Below, piece by piece: positions 1 to 9,592 of a DNA stretch of 64,000 nucleotides. The stretch comes from Halicephalobus mephisto (Eukaryota; Nematoda; Chromadorea; Rhabditida; Panagrolaimidae): the NCBI GenBank assembly GCA_009193035.1, contig SWDT01000007.1, positions 744,001 through 808,000 of the forward strand, given 5' to 3'. A program made the translations under genes and the position numbers. Numbering within the stretch: the stretch's first letter is position 1; each line of letters starts with the position of its first letter. Under the pieces are notes generated by a model, which made no database searches, was not told the DNA's origin, and saw only the letters and a program-made list of their open reading frames with translations.

Positions 1-620
1 TCTTTCTAGGAAGAATCTAAACAGGACCTTTTCGGAGACCTGGGTTAGGTCTTTTTAGAAAAGCTTAAACTGGGTCGAGTCTAGATCAGGCCAGGTCTTT
101 GTAAGAAGGACCTAAATCAGGTTGAACATTAAAAACATCTATACAAGACCTAGACCAGATCAGGTCTTTGTGACGACGACCCAAATAAGGCCTTTTTGGA
201 AAGACCCAAACAAGACTGAGGGTTTGTAAAAAGACCTAGATGAAGCTTTGTCAATAGGCCCGGAGACGATAGGACCTTTTCAGATGGGTCCAGACAAGAT
301 AGGACCTTTTTGGAAAGATGTAGATCAGATTTTCTACAAAGGCCCAGAGACGATAGGACCTTTTTAGATAGGTTCAGAGAACATAGTACTTTCTTGGAAA
401 GACCTAGTTGAAGCTTTTGAGACAGGTCCACATAAGATAGGACCTTTTTGAGAAGATGTAGGTCAAACTGGAATTTTGTAGGAAAACCTAAATCAAACAA
501 GAACCTATTAGGAAAACCTCTGCCAGACTACCGTAATCTGCTAAAAAGTCCATCTCGAACAAAATTCACTGTTTCTAAAACACCTAAATCGGACTAAACT
601 AATTAAGGATTTTCTAAAAT
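1..620. repeat. Degenerate minisatellite, about 30-60 bp units
   Basis: Imperfect repeats built on aggaccttttt-gaaagac with phase-variable spacing fill this stretch. Long reading frames through it are repeat-encoded (recurring LSKKVLS) and not a gene. It probably lies in an intron of the phosphodiesterase gene that continues past the left edge. A related array occurs at 61850-62450 in the opposite orientation. Confidence 0.75.
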
Positions 621-738
621 TAATCCGAATTTAAAAATTAAATTTTCGAAATTTTTGTACATGTTTATTGTTTTGTAAAAAATTTAATTTTTTGTATTGT
701 TTAAAATCGTGGTTTAATAAGTTGAAAAATCAACCAAC

Positions 739-3311
739 CTGATCCACTCTTTTCGTGAAGGGGATCGAGTCGTCGTATTGGGCCGCGTAATCCGGCATTT
801 TTCCGTCGACGGGATTGTAGCTTCCGGGCCAGAAGAAAGTCGCCGTTTTTTTCCTTTCATTCATTACTGTATTCCAAATCTAAAAATTAAATTTAAAAGA
901 TAATCTAAAAATTAATATACAGATTTTTGTAATTTTTGAATTGCCGCGGAAAGAGCGAGAGGTGCAAAAAAGTTAAAAATGGCAAATCTGGCAAAATCGA
1001 CTCGCATTGCTCCTTCTCTCTCGCTTTCTTTTCTTGTTATCCTAAAATTTCTAAAAATTCTAAATTTTCGTCTTAAAACAATTTCGTAGAAATTTGTTAT
1101 TTTTATTTTTTGTAATTTTTGAATTGCCGCGAAAAGTGAGAGAGCCTCCACTCTCGTCTGCCGTCTCGCACCGATTTCTTCTTCTGGCATTCGACTCGCA
1201 CTGTCTTCTCTCTCTCATTTTCTTCTTTCTTTTCTTGTTATCCTAAAATTTCTAAAAATTCAAAATTTTCGTCTTAAAACAATTTCGTAGAAATTTGTTA
1301 TTTTTATTTTTTGTAATTTTTGAATTGCCGCGGAAAGTGAGAGAATCTCTACTCTCGTCTGCCGTCTCGCACCGATTTCTTCTTCTGGCATTCGACTCGC
1401 ACTGTCCTCTCTCTCTCATTTTCTTCTTTCTTTTCTTATCCTAAAATTTCTAAAAATCCTGAATTTTCGCTCCAAAACAAATTCAAAAAGTTATTATTTT
1501 TACTTTTTAATATTATTATATCTACAATCTCTCAGAATTCAGTAGAAAATCCAAAAATCCTGAATATTTATGAAAAGTAATTTTATAAAAATTTTAAATT
1601 TTAGTTTTAAAATAATACAATTATAGTTGGATCATTGTGGAATCACAAACGCTAATTTTTACATTTTCTGGTCTCGCTTGGAAAATTGTAAAATTCCGTG
1701 TCGGGACCATTTTTGGAAATTTATATTTTTAATAATTTTGAAAATTTCGCGTCAAGATCACTTTTTAAATTTTAATTTTCGCAATAATTTAATTAATAAT
1801 GAAACCCACCGGCTGACCCCCGAACCAACCGCTGTCGTGTTTTTCGAAGACGCCGCAGTCCGGAAACAACTCTTTTCCGTTCCAATTTTTGCATTTTTTA
1901 TTTTTTTCATCGAACATGTAGTTGTCGACGATGCCATGGGATTCTGGATAAAGACCAGTAACAATCGTATAGTGATTGGGGAAAGTTTTCGAAGGATAAG
2001 AAGGATACATGTACGGAGCACTAGTTCCGCAAGTCATCAATCTTTGAACCGCTGGAGTTATGTTTCTTTGAAGAAAATCCGCTCTAAACCCGTCCAGACT
2101 AATCAGCAGAAGCGGTGGAACGTTGAATCTAAAAGAGTTGGTATATAAAAAGTTGATAATAAGAAATTTGATCTGTGGAGAATCAACATATGGAAAGTTG
2201 ATGTATGAGAAATTCAATATATGGAAAAGTTGATATATAAAGTTTAATATATGGAAAAGTTGATATATGAAGAATTCGATATATGAAAAAGTTGATATGT
2301 GAAAAACCAATATATGGAAAATTTGATATATGAAGTTAAATATATGGAAAAATTGATATATTGAGAAGTTGATATATGAAAAACCGATATATGAAAAGTT
2401 GATATATAAAGTTTAATATATGGAAAAGTTGATTTATAAAAAGTTGATATACGAAATTAAATATATGGAATAATTGATATATGAAAAAGTTGATATATGA
2501 AATTAAATATATACAAAAATTGATATATGAAAAAGTTGATATATGAAATTAAATATATGGAAAAATTGATATATGAAGAAGTTGATATATGAAAAACCAA
2601 TATATGGAAAAGTTGATATATGAAATTAAATATATGGAAAAAGTGATAAATAAAACTAAAAACCTACGAAACATCGCATCGTTTCTCACAGGTGTCTCTC
2701 CATTGACCGTGGAGATTGTAGAAAGCCACATTCTCGTCGTCGGATCTACTAGTCAAATAAATGGACAATCCAGCAAAAAATATGGAAATAATCAAAAGAA
2801 CAAAAATAACTCCAATCAAAAATCTTCTTTGAGGAGTTGCAGTCAGCTTCTCCTTTGCCTAAAATAATTTTTATTCAAAAAAAATTTATTTTTTAATTTT
2901 AAAAAAATATAATTTTTAAAAACTTCATAAAAACTTTTATTTTTAATTTTTTAAAATTTTCTGAAAATTTTAACTTAAAAAAAATGATTTTTAAGAATTT
3001 TTATTTTTAATTTTCAAAAAAAAAATGATTTTTAAGAATTTGTTTTTTAATTTTTTAATTTTTTGAAAATTTTAATTTAAAAAAAATATGATTTTTAAGA
3101 ATTTATTTTTTTAATTTTTAAAAATTTTCAGAAAATTTTAATTTAAAAAAACGATTTTTAAGAATTTATTTTTTAATTTTTAAAAAAAATATGATTTTTA
3201 AGAATTTATTTTTTTTTTTTAAATTTTCTGAAAATTTTAATTTAAAAAAAATATAATTAATAAAATCCTCACCAATTTGATTGACGAAGATCTCGTCAAG
3301 GCCTCCGTCAT
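739..3311 (-). CDS. Ectonucleotide pyrophosphatase/phosphodiesterase (ENPP family), 5' part, runs off left edge
   Basis: Four exons on the minus strand: 3311-3273, 2858-2668, 2128-1810 and 879-739, with phases joining correctly (0, 2, 0). The 230 visible residues begin MTEALTRSSSIKL. A single membrane segment (about residues 26-47, RRFLIGVIFVLLIISIFFAG) indicates a type II membrane protein. A short Cys-containing stretch (WRDTCEKRCD) precedes the alkaline-phosphatase-like catalytic domain, which starts FNVPPLLLISLDGFRAD. The metal ligand Asp89 (LDGF) and nucleophile Thr125 (PSKTFPNHYT) are present, followed by GLYPESHGI, GGQP|IW and TATFFWPGS, all family hallmarks. These enzymes hydrolyse extracellular nucleotides or lipid phosphodiesters; substrate cannot be told from this part. 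The last visible exon ends at a GTTGGT donor, so the remaining two thirds must lie left of position 1. Introns carry expanded tandem repeats. Confidence 0.92.
926..1500. repeat. Three tandem copies of a ~195-bp unit in ENPP intron
   Basis: Units start near 926, 1109 and 1311, each opening ttgtaatttttgaattgccgc, then a GA/CT-rich core and the shared atcctaaaatttctaaaaat. Copies 2 and 3 are closer to each other than to copy 1. Confidence 0.8.
2140..2660. repeat. gatatatga-type short tandem array in ENPP intron
   Basis: Dozens of units of roughly 20-45 bp built on gatatatgaaaaagtt and aaatatatggaaaa. The same gatatat word family fills two introns of the ABHD18-type gene at 15220-15690 and 16465-16735. 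Confidence 0.8.
2870..3265. repeat. AT-rich tandem repeat in first ENPP intron
   Basis: About five loose copies of a 60-70-bp unit containing gatttttaagaatttattt and ttctgaaaattttaattt. No coding signal. Confidence 0.6.
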
Positions 3312-3540
3312 TTCGTCACAAATCTTCGCGAAGAATTAGATTTTTGAGAATTCAATGAGATCTTATTTTATTTTATTTTTTTGTTTCAATTGGCTCCATT
3401 TTCGGTTACAATAACAAAGATCACTTCCGAACCCCCTAAGGCGGAGGTTCCGGACGTTGATTGGGGCTAATTTTGATAAAACAGAAAATTCTCGATTAAA
3501 AATAGAAAATTTGAAATTTAGTAAGATTATTGAAAGTTTT

Positions 3541-4490
3541 CGCCGGAGTTGTAAGAGACGACGAACGTTGATTTATCGCAGATTCGAATCCCGGCCGGCT
3601 CAAACCCAGGTCGTCACAGGTAATTTACAATTACTATTAACTGAATATAATCACTTTTAACTGAATGCAATCAACCCATAAAAACCTTTCGAATGCAATC
3701 CTTAATAATATGGATTCTGAATGAGTGTAATCGATGGCAATGATTATAATCAAGAAAAAATTGATCATAAGTGACTGTAATCGATGTGTTTGAGACATTT
3801 TTCCTTCACAAATAATTTGCAATCACTTTTAACTGAATATAATCTTCAGTAGTTTATATTCTAATTGAGTATAATCGATGGCAATGACTATAATCAAGAA
3901 AAAATTGATCATAAATGACTGTAATCGATGTGTTTGAGACATTTTTTGTCCCACAAATAATTTGCAATCACTTTTAACTGAATATAATCTTCAATAGATT
4001 GGATTATAAGTGAGTGTAATCGATGGCAATGATTATAATCAAGAAAAAATTGATCATAAGTGACTGTAATCGATGTGTTTGAGACATTTTTTGTCCCATA
4101 AATAATTTGCAATCACTTTTAACTGAATATAATCTTCAATAGATTGGATTATAAGTGAGTGTAATCGATGGCAATGACTATAACCAAGCAAATATTGATC
4201 GTAAGTGACTGTAATCGATGTGTTTGATTGCAAATGACATGTGGTAAAGTTACCCCTTTCTCCAGGAGGTTTTGGAGCGAAATGAGGATACATTTAATGT
4301 GGAAGATTAAAAGCGAGTCCGAGTGCTGCTGGTCTCAACGGACCCGTAGGCCAAAGTCGGCCCTAAGGGTCAGCGGAAAGCCCGTCTTCGCCACACCCAG
4401 CAGTATGCCGGAACTTCCGGATATCTGCGAATTTGAAAAGTTCTGTCAAAATTCGATTACTTTAAACATCTTTTATCTTTTTTTACTGAA
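3541..4490 (+). mobile_element. tRNA-headed SINE, old copy split by a tandem array
   Basis: The head (3541-3618) has a 5' gccgga/ccggct pairing and a B-box-like gattcgaatccc. The body resumes at about 4236 (gttacccctttctccagg) and runs to about 4490. Aligned by eye with the intact minus-strand copy at 8596-8925, the head and body are colinear except for a block of about 615 bp (3619-4235) made of tandem repeats. The copy is diverged and has no recognisable target duplication. Confidence 0.7.
3640..4228. repeat. ~146-bp tandem repeat inside the SINE
   Basis: Roughly four units, repeating near 3820, 3959 and 4106, each containing tgtaatcgatggcaatga, aaaaaattgatcataa and gtttgagacatttttt. The array interrupts the SINE at 3541-4490. 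Confidence 0.8.
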
Positions 4491-4631
4491 AATTACTGTA
4501 GTTACAAAAGACGGAATTGAACCGACAGCAGGTTAAATAAGATCTTAAATTCCAGTCCATCGATGTTTACGAAGCACAACCAAAATGCTAAAATGAGTCT
4601 TTGAGAATCACCACCTAAGGATCGATTTAAA

Positions 4632-4765
4632 TCTACACACAAAAAAACAGTTTTTGATTCAGTAATAAATGCAAACCGCCACTATTATGTTTTATTTTTC
4701 GTCACAAATTTTAAATATTCACGAAAAATATGACGATTGTGTCGTATTTCGCAATTGTTACTGTT
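4632..4765. mobile_element. MITE family B, diverged copy
   Basis: Carries the family words cacaaaaaa, aatgcaaaccg, ttttcgtcacaaattt, tattcacgaaaa and gcaattgttactg also seen at 37737-37880, 45990-46160 and 60280-60950. Ends are approximate. Confidence 0.5.
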
Positions 4766-4769
4766 GAAT

Positions 4770-5090
4770 CGGGTATTATCTATTTGAGTGGAAGGTTGTA
4801 TAACTTTGGTCCCAAAGGGAAATACCCTGAGGACCGAAGAAAGGTGTACGATTGGGGGTTGGTGATGATTTTAAGATTGCACAGTAATTTTGTAAGAGTT
4901 GTGATTTTTCTCGTGCCTTTGGTCCCATAACGTTGTTTCCACATTGTTGGATTGCGCATGATCTATTCGAGTGGAAGGTTGTATGACTTTGGTCCCGAAG
5001 GGAAATACCCTGAAGACCAACGAAAAGTGTACGATTGGGGGTTGACGGTAATTTTAAGATTGCGCAGTAATTTTGTAAGAGCTGTGATTT
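4770..5090. repeat. Two tandem copies of a ~185-bp unit
   Basis: Copies near 4778-4905 and 4963-5087 share gagtggaaggttgtat, ctttggtccc-aagggaaatacc and gtgtacgattgggggtt. Reading frames here are repeat artefacts. Confidence 0.75.
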
Positions 5091-5320
5091 TTAAAAATTT
5101 TCAAACTACTGTAATTTTGGAAAATTTTCAAATTACTGTAATTTTTAAAAATTTTCAAATTACTGTAATTTTAAAAAATTTTCAAATTACTGTAATTTTT
5201 TTAAAATTCTCAAACTACTGTAATTTTTAAAAAATTTTAAACTACTGTAATTTTTAAAAATTTTCAAACTACTGTAATTTTTAAAAATTTTCAAATTACT
5301 GTAATTTTTTAAAATTTCTT
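5090..5320. repeat. ~31-bp minisatellite containing tactgtaattttt
   Basis: About eight units of aaattttcaaactactgtaa plus spacer immediately 5' of the TATA promoter at 5460. The TACTGTA word is typical of Caenorhabditis-type repeats. Confidence 0.8.
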
Positions 5321-5458
5321 TCAAGACAATTTCAAAAATAAGTTTTTTTAATTTTTTGCAATGATGTAAATTTTTTTCGAAATAAAAAAGTGAATAATCT
5401 TGTATACTGGTGGTGACTGGTCTCCGAATATTTATCAGCATCTGTCATGAGATCGGTA

Positions 5459-5510
5459 CTTATATAAACGCTATCAACCAACGACGAGAGCTCCACAGGT
5501 CGTCAGTTTA
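5459..5510 (+). promoter_or_regulatory. Probable core promoter of the 5571-7765 gene
   Basis: tatataaacg (5460-5469) is a TATA-like box. A tcagtt initiator-like sequence follows about 40 bp later near 5503, leaving a leader of about 65 nt to the ATG at 5571. Function is inferred from spacing only. Confidence 0.45.
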
Positions 5511-5570
5511 GCCATTTTCGACTTTTCTGAAACGATCGGCTTGTAAATTTTCAACCAAAAAAATAGGAAA

Positions 5571-7765
5571 ATGACGACTCGAAGACTTTTGAAAAAATTC
5601 CAACTTAAAAAAAAACAAGAGTCTGTAAGTTTTTTATATATAAAAAATTTTTTAAATTATTTTTAAAAAATATTTTTAAATTATTTTAAAAAAAATATTT
5701 TTAAATTATTTAAAAAAAATATTTTTAGAATTTATTTTTCTCATTTTAAATTAAATCTAATTTATTTTTGAGAATTTAAATTATTTTTTTTTAAATTAAA
5801 AATATTTTAAATGTATTTATAAAAATATATCCTGAGGGGAATTTTAGAATTTTCCACTTAGGACCGGAGATTACAAAATTTTGTTTTTTTTTTTAAAGTT
5901 TAGATTTCTAAATTATTTTTTTCTAAATTAAAATATTTTAAATATAATTATAAAAATTGGTCCTGAGAGAAGTTTTATAATTTTCCATTTAAGACCGGAG
6001 ATTACAAAATTTTGTTTTTTTTTTTTAAAGTTTAGATTTCTAAATTATTTTTTACTAAATAAGAATATTTTAAATATAATTATAAAAATATGTCCTGAGA
6101 GAAGTTTTAGAATTTTCCATTTAAAACCGGAGATTACGAAATTTTTTTTGAAAGTTTAGATTTCTAAATTATTTTTTTTAATTACAAATATTTTAAATGT
6201 ATTTATAAAAATTGGTCCTGAAGGGAATTTTAGAATTTTCCAATTAAGACTCAAAAGAGTAAAATTTAATTTTTATATTTTTGAAAATTTTAAAAATTAA
6301 GTTAATTTAAAAACTAAAATTTTCTGATTTTTTAAGTATTTTGATTATAAAACTTGTATTTTGTAAAACTTTTTGAATTTTATTTTCGTAATTATGGAGT
6401 TCGATTTTTTACGAAATTTGCCAAAAACTGAATTGTTTACATAAGTCGTGTTTTTTCACGTGGAATGTGGTTTATCAGTCAATTTTTATTTCTTTTTTAA
6501 CAGATAAATGATTCATAGTCCGGAAGTTGACTTTACTATTACTCATCATTATAATAATTTTTTAATCCTAATATTCAGAAATTTTACAAAATTTTCTAAA
6601 ACTTAAAAAATCTTAAATTTTTGAAATTTTCTAGAATTTTAAAAATTAAAAAAATCTTTAATTTCTAGAATTTTAAAAATAAAAAAATCTTAAATTTCTG
6701 AAATTTTAAAAAATAAAAAAATCTTAAATTTCTGAAATTTTAAAAAATAAAAAATCTTTAATTTTAAAAATTAAAAAAATCTTAAATTTCTGAAATTTTT
6801 AAAATCCAGTAGAAGATTATGAAACTTTAGGAATTTTTATAAATATTTTAGAATTTATTTTTAGCTTTATGTAATTTTATAAACTTTTCTGAAACTTTTA
6901 GAATTTAAAATTTTTAAAATAAAAATTTTCAAAATTTAATAAAAACTTTTAAATTAAGAATTTTCAGAATTTAATAAAAATTTTTAAATTAAGAATTTCC
7001 AAAATTTAATAAAAAATTTTAAATTAAGAATTTTCAGAATTTAATAAAAATTTTTAAATTAAGAATTTTCAGAAATTCGTTTCGGAACGATTTTGCGAAA
7101 ATTTTCAATTTTTAAAATAATTTATTTTTCAGAATTCGTTTTTGACGGAATACAGTCAGTATATGCACTTTGCCCAACCGTGTCCGGCCACTTCTCAGTC
7201 GTCTCTGAATACTGTAGATGACGATTGTTTTCTTCATTCATCTGCTCCGGATTTGAGTGTGATTTTCGAACAGGAGTATGTCAACGAAGATCCCGTTTTC
7301 AACGTTCCTCCACGGGAGAGCAGTTTGAAAAATCCCCGGCCGGATTATCTGGGGATCTTGTCAGGTGCTTCTGACGGTAACTTGGCCATTCATTTCGAAG
7401 ACTCAAATCCTTCAATTCTAGAAAGCCAAATTTACCAAAGCATCCATCAATACTACATCCCTCCGCACGAAGTTTCCAAAGTCCGTCAAACCAAAAATTT
7501 TCCGGAAAATCAGACCCAAACAGAAGACAAAGCCGTCATCACGAAGAACTACCATTACGTCAAGAGAGCCCAGTGGCTTCAGAAGTTCTTTTGCGCAGCT
7601 TCGGACCTGCTCATCATAGCTACGGTCAGGGTAAAAGTCCCGGCTTCTAAAGAAAGATTTTACAACAACCTTTCCTTCCACCAGCTCTGCAAAATCAGAA
7701 ACTCTCAAGTCACCGAAAAAATTCTTCTTTACGACAAACACAATTATAGAAATTATCATTATTGA
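5571..7765 (+). CDS. Unknown two-exon protein, 228 residues
   Basis: Exon 1 is 5571-5624 (MTTRRLLKKFQLKKKQES, ending at GTAAGT); exon 2 is 7133-7765 after TTTTTCAG, joined in phase 0. The N-terminus is strongly basic with no signal peptide or membrane segment; the middle is acidic and Ser/Pro-rich (CFLHSSAPDLSVIFEQEY, VFNVPPRESSL, RPDYLGILSGASDG), suggesting a partly disordered intracellular protein. The last 60 residues are more mixed (KRAQWLQKFFCAASDLLIIA) and end in a His/Tyr-rich tail. I do not recognise the family. The exon is clearly less AT-rich than its surroundings and the gene has a TATA-type promoter, so I think it is real. The 1.5-kb intron is all tandem repeats. An additional small intron near the 3' end cannot be excluded. 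Confidence 0.65.
5640..7080. repeat. Tandem AT-rich repeats filling the intron
   Basis: About 5735-6250 holds four ~125-bp units with ggtcctgag-gaagttttag and ccggagattacaaaatttt. At 6590-6830 there is a ~35-bp unit (cttaaatttctgaaattt) and at 6890-7080 a ~36-bp unit (aattaagaattttcagaatt), five copies. The last unit repeatedly contains ttttcag, so the real acceptor at 7132 follows several decoys. Confidence 0.7.
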
Positions 7766-7864
7766 ATAATTAGATATTTATTTTTAGTTTTTTCTCAGTG
7801 TTGATGTTTATAAATAGGTTAACAGCAAAATCAAGTCTGCAGATTGCGTGCAATGTTCGGACAG

Positions 7865-8175
7865 ATTCATATCAAAATTGAAACTAAATTTCCATCTTGT
7901 CCGCAACATCAGAAAAAAAATTCAATATTATAGTCAAAGTAAAATTTGCAGATTTTAAAAATATTTTAATAGATAAATCGACTTTAAAATTGAAACTAAA
8001 TTTCCATCTTGTCCGCAACATCAGAAAAAACAATTCAATATTAAAGTCAAAGTAAAATTTGCAAATTTTTTAAATATTTTAATAGATAAATCGACTTCGA
8101 AATTGAAACTAAATTTCCATCTTGCTCGTAACATCAGAAAAAAAATAATCCAAAATCGAAGTCAAATTTGCAGTT
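7865..8175. repeat. Three tandem copies of a ~113-bp unit
   Basis: Each copy (near 7873, 7987 and 8098) holds attgaaactaaatttccatc, cgcaacatcagaaaaa and aaagtaaaatttgca. The third copy is truncated. Confidence 0.8.
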
Positions 8176-8595
8176 TCTTTGTGATAATTAGACAAATCTT
8201 TCGAAATATATACATTTGTGAAAACTTCGACATCAATATCTGTTGGATCGAGATTAAAGATTTCTAATTTGTGGATAGATGAGAATTTTGTAAAATAACT
8301 TTATAGGCCCAGAGGCACGAGATATAAAAACAACTCTTTCAAAAAATTGTGCAATTTCTTTAACACGTTGACGACAATCCCTTTTGTTCGAAAAATCGCC
8401 TTTAAAAAAGTTAATTTTTTACACACTTTCCTGGGGGACACTATTGCCATGTTATGTTGTTTTAAAAACAAAAGTGTTTTTTTATATTGATTTATTAAAT
8501 TATTTTTTGCATAATTTTTATACAAATTTTGATCCGAAGAATCGAACCTGCAGGACACAACCGTCATATCTCATCGTCGTTTAGGTGTTAAATTA

Positions 8596-8925
8596 AATAA
8601 AGATAAGATAAAAAGGCCCAGTAATCGAGTTTGACGAAACTTTCCAAATCCGCAGATATCCGGAAGGTCTGGCAAACTGCTGGATGTGGCGAAGACGGGC
8701 TTGCCATCTTGACCCCTAGGGCTAACTTTGATTTTTACAAGTCCGCTGAGGCCAGCAGCACTCGGACTCGTCCTGTCTTCCACATTGAATATGTCCTCAT
8801 TTCGCTACAAGATCCCCTGAGGAGGTGGGGTAACTCTACAACCTTGGGTTTGGGCCGGCCAGGATTCGAACCCAGGCTCCGATCCATGTTATTTTACGCC
8901 CGCCGTCTCCATACCACCACCGGCA
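8596..8925 (-). mobile_element. Complete tRNA-headed SINE with 14-bp target-site duplication
   Basis: The direct repeat taggtgttaaatta flanks the element at 8582-8595 and 8926-8939. On the minus strand the element opens gccggtggtggtatggagac (A-box-like), then gggttcgaatcc (B box) and ggccggc, which can pair with the 5' gccgg; this is a tRNA-like Pol III head of about 75 nt. A ~250-nt body follows and the 3' end is A/T-rich (ttatcttatctttattt). The identical target duplication suggests a fairly recent LINE-assisted insertion. A second diverged copy lies at 3541-4490 on the plus strand. Confidence 0.85.
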
Positions 8926-8939
8926 TAGGTGTTAAATTA

Positions 8940-9590
8940 CTGTAGAAAAAAATTGTTTTTCGTTGGTTTTCAGGGTATTTCCCTTCGGGACCGACGTTGT
9001 GCGTATTGCTTTCAAATAGATGGTGCTCAATTCAATAATATCAAATCTGCAGTTTGCTTGTGAAATTTAAAAAAGTCATTCTATCCGGTAATTTTAAATA
9101 ATTTTGATTTTTATTTCGATTGTTTTATAAATTTCAACACAGGTGTGAAAAAGTTCATTTTCTGTGAATATCATTAATCAATTTATTTATTGCAAAATTT
9201 AAAATAAAATTAACTTAATTTTAGGATTATTTTGACTAGAAATGCAAGAAAAAAAATTCCGTTCGAAAGTTGCTTCAAAAATTTCCAACTTTTTTAATAA
9301 TTTTAATTTTTTTAAACTTTTTTAATAATTTTAATTTTTTTCAATTTTTTTATACAAAATAATACATAGAATTGTAGGGAGTTTCTGAGGAATTTAAAGA
9401 TATAAAAATTGTTTAAAAATAAATTAATTTTAAATTTTTACGTTTAAAATTAAAAAATAAAAATTCATTGTGCGACTCTCGAACGGAAAATTTTCTTTTT
9501 GCACATTTTGCCAAAGTAAATCAATGTGATTTTTCCTAATTTTTAACTTTAGTTTATTCATAAAGTAAAAATTGAAAAACTTTTAAAGTG
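8940..9590. other. Gene-free spacer
   Basis: AT-rich sequence with poly-A/T runs; only a short fragment (gggtatttcccttcggga, near 8972) related to the 4770-5090 repeat. An extra 3' exon of the carboxylesterase could hide here but I see no convincing one. Confidence 0.5.
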
Positions 9591-9592
9591 TC

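Noticed and set aside
150..500. 116-residue frame rich in LSKKVLS
   Set aside because: Translation of the minisatellite; no splice or start context.
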